Source: Asterias amurensis
Taxonomy: Eukaryota; Echinodermata; Asteroidea; Forcipulatida; Asteriidae
NCBI RefSeq assembly: GCF_032118995.1
Contig: NC_092656.1
Location: 13,072,261 to 13,136,260 of the forward strand
Direction of reading: 5' to 3'
Length of the DNA: 64,000 nucleotides
Positions within the stretch are counted from its first letter, which is position 1; each line of letters opens with the position of its first letter. The notes beneath the pieces were generated by a model that saw only the letters and a list, made by a program, of their open reading frames with translations, made no database searches and was not told the DNA's origin. Both the position numbers and the translations under genes were made by a program. Below are positions 12,661 through 24,907 of the stretch, piece after piece.

Positions 12661-12997
12661 GACACTATTTGTAATTGTCAAAGACCAGTCCACTTGGTGT
12701 ATCTCAATATATGCTTAAAATACAAAATTGAGCTCAATTGGTCGTCAAAGTTGCGAGATAATAATATCACACGAAGTTGTGTGCTTTCAGATGCTTGATT
12801 TCGAGACCTCGAAATCTAATTCTGAGGTCTTGAAATCAACTGCGGAAATGTACCCCTGTCTCGGAAACTACGTTACTTCAGAAGGAGCCGTTTCTCAGAA
12901 TGTTTTAAATTTCCAACAGCTCTATTACTCGTTACCAAGTAAGGTTTTGTGCTACTAATTATTTTGAGTAATTAGCAATAGTGTCCAGTGCCTTTAA
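12661..12997. mobile_element. MITE family A, copy 5 (left tip partial)
   Basis: Central hairpin, subterminal blocks and right tip are present, but the outer left tip is lost. It lies about 380 bp upstream of the channel start codon. Confidence 0.85.
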
Positions 12998-13027
12998 GTA
13001 TATCAAAAAAATTATACCTGGAGTGGA

Positions 13028-13160
13028 TTTCACAAAGAGTTAGGACTAGTCTTATCTCGAGTTAGGACCAGTTACTCGTCCTAACTTAGAACTATCCATG
13101 CAATTTTTATATCTCCTAGGACTAGTCCTAAGTTAGGACTAGTCCTAACTCTTTGTGAAA
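13028..13160. repeat. Fold-back repeat, TTTCACAAAGAGTTAGGACT tips
   Basis: Outer arms are nearly perfect complements (TTTCACAAAGAGTTAGGACT at 13028 against its complement ending at 13160), and the inner arms are also paired. A worn relative lies at 3174-3311. Confidence 0.85.
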
Positions 13161-13201
13161 TCGACCCCTGCTCCTTTCACAGCATGTAATGTTTTACAAG
13201 G

Positions 13202-13460
13202 TGATGTGGCGTATAACTTGCGGCCAATCTAATCAGGAGCACCGGGTGAACCCTTCTCTTTTCGCTAACTACACTAGGTTCTTTCGTGTGCGTTACACAA
13301 CTCACGGTACCAACGGATTTACGTCCCATCCGAAGGACTACGCATCATCGTAAAGTGTCTTGTTTAAGAGGGCACAAGTATCACAAGTGTCACAACTGGG
13401 ACTCAAACTCTTACATGTTATGTGTTGAACACCCAACAGCAAGTACAGGCCATGTATACA
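13202..13460 (-). repeat. SINE, tRNA-like head plus body type 2
   Basis: On the minus strand a tRNA-like head (worn B box) is followed by ACACTTGTG...GACACTT and the CTTCGGATGGGACGTAA body shared with 4285-4605 and 44830-45010. Confidence 0.72.
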
Positions 13461-13668
13461 CGCCATAAACGATATTTATTAATTTAGAGTAGAACAGCAT
13501 TAATGTAGATTAGCAGAACATTTATAGCAAGATGTTCCCAAGAGAACAAAATCTATCAAGCAATTATAGATAAATCAAAGGTATTACCGCATACCTAATT
13601 ATCATACAATAAATTCATTGTTTACTATATACAAAAATAAGTTATAATTTTATGTTTTAATGTTTCGT

Positions 13669-13700
13669 TAAAGGCAGTGGACACTTAGGTAACTACTCCT
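13669..13700. mobile_element. MITE family A, tip fragment
   Basis: Only the left tip TTAAAGGCAGTGGACACTTA and a few bases remain. Confidence 0.7.
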
Positions 13701-13794
13701 TGTAGCAACTCTTTGTTTTTATACTGGTATTGTCTTCTAACCTAATTATTTTCAGTAGGCCCTATTAATGCCTAATACCATAACTATCATTCAC

Positions 13795-14185
13795 TTAAAG
13801 GCAGTCGACACTATTGGTAATTACTCAGAATAATTATTAGCATAAAACCTTTCTTGGTGACGAGTAATGGGGAGAGGTTGATGGTATAAAACATTGTGAG
13901 AAACGGCTCCCTCTGAAGTGCCATAGTTTTCGAGAAAGAAGTAATTTTCCATGATTTTGATTTCGAGACCTCAGATTTAGAACTTGAGGTCTCGAAATCA
14001 ACCATCTAAACGCACACAACTTTGTGTGACAAGGGTGTTTTTTTTCTTCATTATTATCTCGCAAGTTCGATGACCGACTGAGCTCAAAATAATTTTCACA
14101 GGTTTGTTATTTTATGCATATGTTGAGAAACACCAACTGGGAAGACTTGTCTTTGACAGTTACCAAAAGTGTCCACTGCCTGTAA
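13795..14185. mobile_element. MITE family A, copy 6
   Basis: Full-length element with both tips and a central hairpin. The short open frames inside it are repeat-encoded noise. Confidence 0.9.
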
Positions 14186-14454
14186 CAATCGTATAGTGCT
14201 CTACTCACCGAATGCTTGAAGTCTTGTCATCATATCAAGTCAAGCCAATGAACACAAATTATTAAATGCATTGTTACTTATCTCATGGGCCCAGGTTGAT
14301 GATTGTATTCAACAATTTTTAATGGAGTCCATTTCATTATTGATCGAGTCTTAATATTGTGCTTATTTTGCGTGTTTACATGAGTGTTGCACTTACGTAA
14401 AGTGGGGGCTACAGTACCTCCCTGTGTCGGATTAAGATGACGCAATTAAATTCA

Positions 14455-14536
14455 CTGGACACTATTGGTCATTACTCAAAATGACCATTAGCATAAACCT
14501 TACTTGGAAACAAGTAATGGGGATAGTTTGATAACA
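14455..14536. mobile_element. MITE family A, left-end fragment
   Basis: Left tip and subterminal block (AGTAATGGGGA) only. It is cut off where the GC-rich repeat at about 14540 starts. Confidence 0.75.
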
Positions 14537-14539
14537 CGG

Positions 14540-15170
14540 ACGTCAATCGGGGGAGGGGGGGGGGGTCAGGGGGGACATGTCCCCGCCCATCTTTAGGAGG
14601 GTGGGTGACGCAGTATCAAATGTCCCTAGGCTAATCTTGTCGACCACCTCATCATGAAGCCAAGTACATTGAAGTATTGCACTGTATAAGACCAAGCCCT
14701 GTGTCCCGCTATGGGCACTAATACTGGGGGCAAAGGACGATACAACTTTGTGAATGGTTGGGGACACTACCTGTATATCAAAATGTCCCCACTCAAAATT
14801 GGCCCAAGATTGCACCACAGCGCATCTAAAATGCAAAATGTTCTGGGCCCTTAAGCGGGCCAGGACCCCACGATGTGTATATTAGGGCCTCTCACATGAA
14901 TGTGCCATCGTTAACATACTTTTGCACCTCCCCCCTTGAGTGGAATGGACGTGCCCCCCCCCCCCCCCCCCCCCATTTTTGAAGGGTGGGGGACACAATA
15001 TAAAATGTTGCAAAGTTTCTATGACTACCTTTTTCTAATGAAATTCAATTATTGCACTGTGCAAGACCATACCCCGAGTCCCAAAACGCTGTTTCCCGTC
15101 ATTGCCATCAATTCGGGGGGGGGGGGCACTGTTCCCCCAGTTTTTGTTAACTCGTGTGTCTTATAAGGGC
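14540..15170. repeat. Two diverged copies of a GC-rich transposon-like repeat
   Basis: Two segments (about 14555-14900 and 14945-15170) share a G/C homopolymer, GGGTGGG-GACRCARTAT, and a GTATTGCACTGT / TATTGCACTGTG block with AAGACCA. The phrase CCCTTAAGCGGGCC occurs at about 14850 and again at about 15708. I recognise it only as probable transposon remains, and no coding domain can be read. Confidence 0.5.
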
Positions 15171-16480
15171 ACGTACTTGTGCGTGTCATCTCCATACTTT
15201 TTAGTTCTCTTGTAGTTACTGTATGTTTACTTGTCTGTCATTGCCGTTCTGCGGCCTCTACGGCTAGTTCGAGCAATATTGATCATTTTTACCCAGGTAA
15301 CTCTGCACCCAAGGCATCCGCTGCTGTTCCATGACACCATTATTGAAACGTTTCTGAGATCGTTCTCTTTTTCCGCAAACCTTGCTTACAAACATTGCAA
15401 ACAGTCGACTACACATACCCATCGTTTTCATTTTGTTTTAATGAAATTTCGGGTATTTCCGAAATCCAAAAAGGCCCATATTCTATTGTTTTTTGAAGGT
15501 ATTTTGTTCTGTTTCGTTTCCCATTGGACCTCTAAATTTTGAAAGAATCTGATACTGCAAATTGTCTCGTTAAAAAAAACTGAAGTGTTGCCCAAATTTA
15601 AAAGGTCCATACGGCTTAAAAACAAATTTACGATTCATTGATCAATACTCAATGAGCTATATGATTGCACCACAGAGCAAATATCATGCACAATTTTCGG
15701 GACCCTTAAGCGGGCCCCAGACCCCACGCCGTAGTTCACGGTCCCGCTCGTTGCTCCATCTTCTGAATATTTAAAACTCTGGTTACGATTCGCCCTTGTT
15801 TTGAAGTGCCTCCATATACCAATATTTGTGCCCCAATTGGGCAGTTTTATACACTGAAACCCTTTCGGGCTCTCAAATCTTTCTGATATAAAATTTAGAA
15901 TATTTTTAAGGTGCACCCTTTCAAAAGCTGTATCACAGATACGGGAGACACTGATCACTGATTGTATTATAGTACGGCAAATTGTGTAGACATTCAAAAT
16001 AGGCTACCAGAGCAGCACGTATACAGTAGTTTGCAAACACCGTTTCGTTCTGAGGGACACACGCACAGGACGCAGACGGAAGCTATGATGCTATAGGTGG
16101 GAGGATGTTCCAGTGTCTGGAAAGGTAATGTTTTCGACGACTCCCTCACACTCCAGAGCAAGGAACACTTAAATTTCATATCGAAATTGTTTAAAGCGCA
16201 TTATTTTTGACAACTGCAGCGCAGTCATGAACAGGATACAACACCAATAGATGATAATGCACCAAATCCCACCATCAATAAACTGTTGTTTTTTTTATTG
16301 TAAGAAAAAAATATCCATAGACTCTTGAACGTGCATCCTTTTACATCCATTTATTTATACATAATTATTGAATACATTTTGCACTCATTTAGGCAGCAAG
16401 TTTATTGTACATAGGCCTAATTAAGTATAATTTATCAAAACGCAAATCATGAATCAGAAAACAACCTCATAGAACTAAAC
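15171..16480. other. Intergenic, no gene supported
   Basis: Open frames here (for example 15635-15997 on minus) show no family motif, no splice support and overlap the CCCTTAAGCGGGCC repeat. I see nothing else. Confidence 0.5.
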
Positions 16481-16482
16481 GT

Positions 16483-16820
16483 TTAAATAAAGATGCTATG
16501 TCAGACTTTTTGCCGAGTTGACCCAAAAATGTTGATTTAAAATTCAATAGGTATTTTGTTTGGGGTCGAGAAAGTAACATGTACAAGCTTTTATTTGAGC
16601 CATTGCTCGAAAAAGTCCGCCAATTATTAGTAGCAGTGAAATAAAGTGCTCAAAATTAAATTATAAGAAACCTTTAAAAAATGTTGTCATGGTTCCTGAC
16701 CATTAAAAGAAAAAGTTAAACTGTGTTTCGTTAGAGCGGGTGATACTCTTTGAAATACCATTCACTCAAAAAAATCTATTTTGTAATGTTTGGGGCCAAA
16801 AATCCGACATCATCTTTAAA
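16483..16820. mobile_element. MITE family H, copy 1
   Basis: Tips are AAAGATGCTATGTCAGACTT at the left and the complement of AAAGATGATGTCGGATTTTT at the right. The right tip continues into GGCCCCAAACATTA, matching the left tip of the short copy at 22889-23001. Confidence 0.7.
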
Positions 16821-16963
16821 ACAAAAAATCTCAAATTCGTCAGTGTCTCGGCTGTGTACGCCCTCTACGTTCAGTTATGGAAATATTATGAACAATAAAG
16901 CATAGAGAAGGACAAGACACACATTGGAGCAAAGGAGGTTCGATTTCACAAAGCTAAGATTGA

Positions 16964-17350
16964 TGGGAAGGTACACGTTTTGGTAATATTGTCAAAGACC
17001 AGTCTTTTCCTTTGGTGTACCCATGGAGGTACAAATGACCTCCATGGTGTATCCCAACAAAAGCATAAGATAACAAGCCTGTGAAAATTTGAGCTAAATT
17101 GGTCATCGAAGTTCCGAAAAAAACACCCTTGTTGGACGAATTTGTGTGCTTTCAGAAAGGAATAAAAGTGCTACTATTTTAGTAAGAAATTACCTCTTTT
17201 CTCAAAATCTATGCTACTTCAGAGGGAGCCGTTTCTCACAATGTTTTATACTATATCAACAGCTCTCCAATGCTCGTTACCAAGTCAGTTTTTAAGTTAA
17301 TACAGTGTATTTGTTTTGAGTTATTACCAAACGTGCATCCTTCCCTTTAA
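16964..17350. mobile_element. MITE family B, copy 2
   Basis: Family-B tips (GGAAGGTACACGTTTTGG and CCAAACGTGCATCCTTCCC). A short internal repeat of GTGTATCCCA / ACCTCCATGG lies near the left end. It is followed 15 bp later by another MITE. Confidence 0.85.
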
Positions 17351-17365
17351 ATGCACTTGGCCATG

Positions 17366-17688
17366 GCACTATTGGTAATTACTTAAAATAGTTGTTGGCA
17401 TAACAACTTACTTGCTAACGAACAATGGAGAGCTGTTGATGGTATACAACATTGTGAAAAACAGCTCCCTCTGAAGTAAGATAGTTTCTGAGAAAGAGGA
17501 AATTTCTCACTCAAATATTTTTAAAAGACTTCAGGCCTGAAGGGCATCTGAAGAAAGCACAACAAATTGTTCAACAAGGCTGTTTTTTCTTCATCTATTG
17601 TCTTGTAACTTAAATACCGATATGATGGGATACACCAAGTGAGAATACTGGTCTCTGACAATTATACAAAGGTGTCCAGTGCCTCTAA
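17366..17688. mobile_element. MITE, mosaic: family-A tips with family-B-like centre
   Basis: Tips are GGCACTATTGGTAATT and the complement ending GTGTCCAGTGCC. The centre AAAAGACTTCAGG / CCTGAAG is of the family-B kind. It lies back-to-back with the element at 16964-17350. Confidence 0.8.
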
Positions 17689-17689
17689 C

Positions 17690-18478
17690 AAAATAACAGC
17701 TTCATGACATTGGGATTTCTCAAATGTTGGTTGATCTCCAGCATCATTTGTGAACAGTGTACAATCTCTAAACAGTGTTTCCAACATCGAGCAAAAAGCC
17801 CAGAGCCGAAGTTTGGAAAAAATCCCCTGTACTATTATAGGAAAACTGCAATTCGCCATTTTACAGCCAAAATGAAATGCCACAAGCACTTGCACAACTA
17901 GTGTATTTATCATTCTCCTGGTTGAATACTGAAAAAGTTAGCACACACACAAAATAAAAATTACTTAAAATTCCAACATCTACTACATAGTAATAATAAG
18001 CAGCCACTGCATTTAAAGGGATAAAACATGAACAATAAAAAAAGCTGCTGGCAGTCAGTGTAAGCACTTTATGCAATCCACCGACAAACCTGTACAAGTT
18101 TAAGATTGATCGCCATCAGGGTCAATGGTCCACTTACAAGACATCGATAAAAAAAAAAAATGAAAAAAAAAAAACTCACTCGGCCATGAATGACACACCT
18201 GTTGTACTCATTAAACTTTAGTTAACCAATGTACGATATTTAAACCAAAACGTTTTGAAAAGGGTATTGCACACAGCTATGTTACTATCAGGGACGGAGT
18301 AATACATGTAGTATGGCATAGTACCATTTTAATAATTGTCTACACATCAGAGGTGATGGTCACCGCTGACAAACAAACTGGGATCCAGACCCTTGGAGGT
18401 ATATTATAATATGATTTATAGCATTCACATGCCAACCTTTTGATAATCCTTGGATTTATAGATTCCAACATTCCAAGA
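17690..18478. other. Intergenic, no gene supported
   Basis: AT-rich DNA with poly-A tracts (about 18150-18170). No exon, repeat family or RNA gene is visible. Confidence 0.5.
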
Positions 18479-18536
18479 AGTTGCGATAACGCAACCCTCC
18501 TCCCGACGGCAGGAGGAGGGTTACGTTAACGCAACT
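18479..18536. repeat. GC-rich 58-bp hairpin repeat, copy 1
   Basis: AGTTGCGATAACG...ACCCTCCTCC then CGACGGC then the complementary arm ending GTTAACGCAACT. Other copies are at 25426-25476 and 50304-50358. It ends about 65 bp before the 147-bp satellite. Confidence 0.85.
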
Positions 18537-18599
18537 ACATTCCAAGGAGCTTGAGAGAACAGTATCCGCAGTGCAAGAGATGAAGATGTTGAGAAAATT

Positions 18600-21500
18600 A
18601 CCTTATTTTTTGTTTAACCTTCACACTAAAAAAGCCTGAATTCAGCTAAATGAAAGTTCTTGTACCTCAACATTCCATCTACAGGTAGCCTATTCTGAAT
18701 AAAACAAATTCAAAGCAAATCTTTGGCAAACTCAAACAGATTATGTTTTAACCTTCACACTAAAAGAGTCTGCAATTCAGCTAAATGAAAGTTCTTGTAC
18801 CTATCCTCTCATCTCAACATTCCATCTACAGGTAGCCTATTCTGAATAAAACAAATTCAAAGCAAATCTGTGGCAAACTCAAACAGATTATGTTTTAACC
18901 TTCACACTAAAAGAGTCTGCAATTCAGCTAAATGAAAGTTCTTGTACCTATCCTCTCATCTCAACATTCCATCTACAGGTAGCCTATTCTGAATAAAACA
19001 AATTCAAAGCAAATCTGTGGCAAACTCAAACAGATTATGTTTTAACCTTCACACTAAAAGAGTCTGCAATTCAGCTAAATGAAAGTTCTTGTACCTATCC
19101 TCTCATCTCAACATTCCATCTACAGGTAGCCTATTCTGAATAAAACAAATTCAAAGCAAATCTGTGGCAAACTCAAACAGATTATGTTTTAACCTTCACA
19201 CTAAAAGAGTCTGCAATTCAGCTAAATGAAAGTTCTTGTACCTATCCTCTCATCTCAACATTCCATCTACAGGTAGCCTATTCTGAATAAAACAAATTCA
19301 AAGCAAATCTGTGGCAAACTCAAACAGATTATGTTTTAACCTTCACACTAAAAGAGTCTGCAATTCAGCTAAATGAAAGTTCTTGTACCTATCCTCTCAT
19401 CTCAACATTCCATCTACAGGTAGCCTATTCTGAATAAAACAAATTCAAAGCAAATCTTTGGCAAACTCAAACAGATAATGTTTTAACCTTCACACTAAAA
19501 GAGTCTGCAATTCAGCTAAATGAAAGTTCTTGTACATGTACCTATCCTCTCATCTCAACATTCCATCTACAGGTAGCCTATTCTGAATAAAACAAATTCA
19601 AAGCAAATCTTTGGCAAACTCAAACAGATTATGTTTTAACCTTCACACTAAAAGAGTCTGCAATTCAGCTAAATGAAAGTTCTTGTACCTATCCTCTCAT
19701 CTCAACATTCCATCTATAAACAGGTAGCCTATTCTGAATAAAACAAATTCAAAGCAAATCTTTGGCAAACTCAAACAGATAATGTTTTAACCTTCACACT
19801 AAAAGAGTCTGCAATTCAGCTAAATGAAAGTTCTTGTACATGTACCTATCCTCTCATCTCAACATTCCATCTACAGGTAGCCTATTCTGAATAAAACAAA
19901 TTCAAAGCAAATCTTTGGCAAACTCAAACAGATTATGTTTTAACCTTCACACTAAAAGAGTCTGCAATTCAGCTAAATGAAAGTTCTTGTACCTATCCTC
20001 TCATCTCAACATTCCATCTACAGGTAGCCTATTCTGAATAAAACAAATTCAAAGCAAATCTTTGGCAAACTCAAACAGATTATGTTTTAACCTTCACACT
20101 AAAAGAGTCTGCAATTCAGCTAAATGAAAGTTCTTGTACCTATCCTCTCATCTCAACATTCCATCTACAGGTAGCCTATTCTGAATAAAACAAATTCAAA
20201 GCAAATCTGTGGCAAACTCAAACAGATTATGTTTTAACCTTCACACTAAAAGAGTCTGCAATTCAGCTAAATGAAAGTTCTTGTACCTATCCTCTCATCT
20301 CAACATTCCATCTACAGGTAGCCTATTCTGAATAAAACAAATTCAAAGCAAATCTTTGGCAAACTCAAACAGATAATGTTTTAACCTTCACACTAAAAGA
20401 GTCTGCAATTCAGCTAAATGAAAGTTCTTGTACATGTACCTATCCTCTCATCTCAACATTCCATCTACAGGTAGCCTATTCTGAATAAAACAAATTCAAA
20501 GCAAATCTTTGGCAAACTCAAACAGATTATGTTTTAACCTTCACACTAAAAGAGTCTGCAATTCAGCTAAATGAAAGTTCTTGTACCTATCCTCTCATCT
20601 CAACATTCCATCTACAGGTAGCCTATTCTGAATAAAACAAATTCAAAGCAAATCTGTGGCAAACTCAAACAGATTATGTTTTAACCTTCACACTAAAAGA
20701 GTCTGCAATTCAGCTAAATGAAAGTTCTTGTACCTATCCTCTCATCTCAACATTCCATCTACAGGTAGCCTATTCTGAATAAAACAAATTCAAAGCAAAT
20801 CTGTGGCAAACTCAAACAGATTATGTTTTAACCTTCACACTAAAAGAGTCTGCAATTCAGCTAAATGAAAGTTCTTGTACCTATCCTCTCATCTCAACAT
20901 TCCATCTACAGGTAGCCTATTCTGAATAAAACAAATTCAAAGCAAATCTGTGGCAAACTCAAACAGATTATGTTTTAACCTTCACACTAAAAGAGTCTGC
21001 AATTCAGCTAAATGAAAGTTCTTGTACCTATCCTCTCATCTCAACATTCCATCTACAGGTAGCCTATTCTGAATAAAACAAATTCAAAGCAAATCTTTGG
21101 CAAACTCAAACAGATAATGTTTTAACCTTCACACTAAAAGAGTCTGCAATTCAGCTAAATGAAAGTTCTTGTACATGTACCTATCCTCTCATCTCAACAT
21201 TCCATCTACAGGTAGCCTATTCTGAATAAAACAAATTCAAAGCAAATCTTTGGCAAACTCAAACAGATTATGTTTTAACCTTCACACTAAAAGAGTCTGC
21301 AATTCAGCTAAATGAAAGTTCTTGTACCTATCCTCTCATCTCAACATTCCATCTATAAACAGGTAGCCTATTCTGAATAAAACAAATTCAAAGCAAATCT
21401 TTGGCAAACTCAAACAGATAATGTTTTAACCTTCACACTAAAAGAGTCTGCAATTCAGCTAAATGAAAGTTCTTGTACATGTACCTATCCTCTCATCTCA

Positions 21501-21868
21501 ACATTCCATCTACAGGTAGCCTATTCTGAATAAAACAAATTCAAAGCAAATCTTTGGCAAACTCAAACAGATTATGTTTTAACCTTCACACTAAAAGAGT
21601 CTGCAATTCAGCTAAATGAAAGTTCTTGTACCTATCCTCTCATCTCAACATTCCATCTACAGGTAGCCTATTCTGAATAAAACAAATTCAAAGCAAATCT
21701 TTGGCAAACTCAAACAGATTATGTTTTAACCTTCACACTAAAAGAGTCTGCAATTCAGCTAAATGAAAGTTCTTGTACCTATCCTCTCATCTCAACATTC
21801 CATCTACAGGTAGCCTGTTCGGAATAAAACAAATTCAAAGCAAAACTTTGGCAAACTCAAACAGATTA
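18600..21868. repeat. 147-bp satellite array, about 22 copies, with higher-order block
   Basis: A fixed word (AAAACAAATTCAAAGC) recurs at 18701, 18848, 18995, 19142, 19289, 19436, 19589, 19740, 19893, 20040, 20187, 20334, 20487, 20634, 20781, 20928, 21075, 21228, 21379, 21532, 21679 and 21826. The basic period is 147 bp. Periods of 153 carry an extra ACATGT and periods of 151 an extra TAAA. The series 153-151-153-147-147 occurs twice, 1639 bp apart. Units are nearly identical and not coding. The first and last copies are the most diverged. Confidence 0.97.
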
Positions 21869-21911
21869 AGTATAGTACAAATAAAAACAGCAGTGGTAAC
21901 AACTGTGATAT

Positions 21912-21937
21912 TTAAAGGCAGTGGACACTGCCTTTAA
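21912..21937. mobile_element. MITE family A reduced to its two joined tips
   Basis: The two outer 13-bp tips (TTAAAGGCAGTGG and ACACTGCCTTTAA) lie end to end with no interior, making a near-perfect 26-bp palindrome just after the satellite. Confidence 0.8.
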
Positions 21938-21939
21938 GT

Positions 21940-22494
21940 CATTCAAATAGTTTTGACATGTTTGATGTAACGACAAAAGGAAATGTGTACATATCAAAAC
22001 AACTAAAAGCTGAAGTTATATTTTACGCAAAAGATCAAAACAATGTCATGTGCTCTGCATAGACAGAATCCTACAACATGTACACACAGTACAGTTGTAA
22101 CCTACTTTGGTATGCACCGTCAGGTATATTTGACCACGGATGGCGCCCCCCGCCCCATCCCAAAAAGAACACAACAAACGAACATAAAGAACATAAAAAG
22201 TATAAACTCAAATGATCATCACACTCTTGAAATGAAGCAGACTTGAAATCATTCCTAACACAAATATAGACCCTTCCCATAAATGTTAATTGCACATTGT
22301 GTTAACATTTTGGTTGGCAAAATGAGGGATCATCGCGCGCTGCGTTTGCGCAAATGCGTTTGCGCATCTGCCAAGTGCACAACTCTATAGTTGCCAACAA
22401 ATAGAGTTTGTACGCATGCGCGAATGTAACTAGCAAATTTCAAGGGAAGAGTCCATTGTGAGTCCCTTCAGCTTCAACTTCAAATATCAAAAAA
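21940..22494. other. Region after the satellite, downstream of the minus-strand 197-aa gene
   Basis: No gene seen. It probably includes the 3' untranslated region of the 22495-23528 gene. A GC-rich patch with repeated TGCGTTTGCGCA words lies at about 22338-22368. Confidence 0.5.
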
Positions 22495-23528
22495 TCAATA
22501 GGAAAACCTATCGTTCCACTCCGGTCTTTGTTTGGACTCTGCTGACTGAATTACTCTCCGCACACTTCCTGATGATGCAGGTCGTTGACTTGCCTGGAGA
22601 AGAGAAAAACAATTGTACAGCTTTTGTTGTTTAAAAAATTCTAATAGAAACACAAAACCAAGCGGAACAAAAACAAGAAATGTTTACTTTAATTATTGTT
22701 ATGTTTCTTGATTATAAAAAACAACATTTTCTACAACCTAACAATTAAACAGCTACCTGAGCGGAAAGTTTACCTCGGAAATGCTATTTTAACTATAATG
22801 CGTTTGTTCACCATTTAAATGTTATTTTTGATTTGTGAAAAAAAATTGTAATTATCGGCAAACAAATCAGGCCTTTCGTTCAAGCAGGTCTTTTAAGATG
22901 CTACGTCAGATTTTTGGCCCCAAACATTAAAAAATATTTTTTTTTTGAGTGAATGGTATCTTAAGTCAAAATATTTGGGTCAAAAAAATAGCATCTTTAA
23001 GCTACCACTATAAGCCAATCATTTTCCACCTACTTGTCTATCAGCACTTTGGGTTTTTCTCTGCATAACAGGAGCAGGTTTGGAGTTTGTCTTCTTGACA
23101 TGACCTCTAAACTCCATTGAATTGTGGATCCGTCTTTGATTGTGTGACAGTCCTTTGTTTGGATGGATGGGCGGCAGGGATGCACTCTTAGCGTCACCTC
23201 TCTTGCTCATCCCAACAGATCTCCCACGATTGTCAAACCCCGCAGCCTTATTTCTCGTCCCATCTCTACTGAGTTTTTGCTCATCTTGGTGCTCTTGTCT
23301 CCTCAGCTCCGCCTTAAGACGTTTGTTTAATTCCAAGGCATCATTGAGGAGTGCAGACGTCTCCTCATCGGTAAGTTCTGTGTGTTCTAATTCACTGCAG
23401 ATGGAATCAACTTCAAAGTCTTCATGGTGGCGTAGTTTCCCTTCGTCCGTCAGGGCCTGGTCAGCCACCTGCTCAGTGAGGCCTGCAGATGTGTCTTCCA
23501 TCGATCTATTCAGTCTTTCAATAGTCAT
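22495..23528 (-). CDS. Unrecognised charged 197-aa protein, two exons
   Basis: Exon 1 is 23034-23528 (ATG directly preceded by an in-frame TAG) and exon 2 is 22495-22593, ending TGA. The intron has donor GTAGGT and acceptor CTCCAG and is phase 0. The product is polar and charged. An acidic first third carries a short coiled-coil-like segment (LLNDALELNKRLKAELRRQE, residues about 61-80). A basic, low-complexity second half contains SLPPIHPNKG, HNQRRIHNSMEFRG and the end RPEWNDRFSY. There is no signal peptide, membrane segment or enzyme motif. The family is unknown to me. Small coiled-coil proteins of this sort are often cytoskeletal or ciliary, but that is only a guess. It is head-to-head with cactin, so the two may share a promoter region. 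A short family-H MITE sits in the intron, 33 bp from the donor. Confidence 0.8.
22889..23001. mobile_element. MITE family H, short copy
   Basis: Tips AAGATGCTACGTCAGATTTT and the complement ending GCATCTTTAAG enclose about 110 bp. It lies wholly in the intron of the 197-aa gene. Confidence 0.75.
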
Positions 23529-24907
23529 CTAACATTTACCTGAAGATGTTGATGTAAACATAAAAGGATTTTAAGGTAATACATTGGCGATTGACAAAAA
23601 CTAAAACAAAGCCCCCTCAAACTAATGGGTCTTTAATAGTTTAGTTAGGGGTTGTTACTTATACAATAAGGTTTATCGCAAATAGCAAATTATCAAGAGA
23701 GGGCGCTGTTGAACCCACACAAAGATATAGGCGATGCATGCGCGAGTCAGGCATGACAACATACACCGCATAGCAAACTGCCCCATCTACCTACCCACAA
23801 CGCATTGCGGTTCTGAATCGCAATAAACCTGGTCTGCACATTGCACGTGTGCACGTTTACACAGCCCAGTGGCGGCGGTTTGTGCAGTAAAGACAAGACA
23901 AGACGGAAGACAAACCTTATGTTTACAACTGCAGTTGGTACACATTTCAGTTAAATTGGGTGAAGTTACAACAAGTCACATAAAATAACCAAAAGTGGGG
24001 AGGGGCGTAGTTAGTTGGATAATGTAACTAGGCATGCCTGTTTTTCTTCTTTATGTTTTGTGCAAATCATAATCAGTAAAATTTAACCCTAGTTTTGTTT
24101 GTCAAATCAAATCGAAATTTAATTAAGTGTTTAACTTATTTAAGTTTAACAAACATTGCATTCTCTGATTGACTGATTCTGAGTGAATCTGAATCTTATC
24201 TGACTGAGACCCTGAGTCTGAATGATTCTGAAACTTGACTAGTCTAGTTAAACTGAAACCACTTTATAAAACTAAAAGAATCCATAATTAATTTGGAAGC
24301 TGATTGTTAACTTTACCATGATCTCATCTCATCGTCAATCAAGCAAATCAGTCACAATTCAACGATTCTCAAGAGTTTCACTAGATTACAAGTTAGGCCT
24401 ATGCCAAGAGTGGAAAAAGAAGCGTCCGCCGTCGCCAAGATTCCGTTTGAAAGTATTTTCTTTAAATAATAGGACGGCAAAGGGCAATAAAGGTACCTGT
24501 ACGCTTCCAATGTCATTAGCACAGCAAAACAGCACTGCGCAAGGCGCACAGTCTGATGGTACTTCCAAACTTTAAAAAACAAAGTTATTTAAAATATAAT
24601 TAATAAAATGTTACATATAACTTAATACAAAAATGCATAAAAGCATAGTTTGTATTTAAAACTGGTAAAAAAAGTGTATATTTATTTTAAAATATGTTGC
24701 TTTAAGACAATCAAACAAAACAGTGTGAAGACGCGACGGGCCTTTCCCATGCTAGGAATAAGTACAATGTTAAAAACACGAAACGTTTTGCGAGTGTAGA
24801 GCACGGATCGCGAGACACATCAAGTTGGGTTGTTAGTTTTTTGGATATTTTGACGTGGGAAATTTGTTTGTAAGTACATGTAGTCTCACTCAGGGGTCTC
24901 ATTCGTC
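23529..24907. promoter_or_regulatory. Head-to-head intergenic region, putative shared promoter
   Basis: 1.38 kb separates the start codons of the minus-strand 197-aa gene and plus-strand cactin. No coding exon or known repeat family fills it. Transcription starts and core motifs cannot be placed from sequence alone. The promoter role is inferred from gene orientation only. Confidence 0.4.

Noticed and set aside
13811-14064. Small proteins repeated at several places with similar sequence
   Set aside because: They are translations of family-A MITEs (also at 1069, 6788, 38271, 53265 and 55257) and carry no conserved coding signal.
15635-15997. A 120-aa minus-strand protein
   Set aside because: No recognisable motif or splice support, and it overlaps a repeat phrase also present near 14850.
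18600-21868. CRISPR array
   Set aside because: The repeats are 147 bp and directly adjoining, with no unique spacers, in a eukaryotic setting.
24318-24575. Small open frame upstream of cactin
   Set aside because: No motif, weak context, and cactin has its own clear ATG at 24908 with an RS-rich start.
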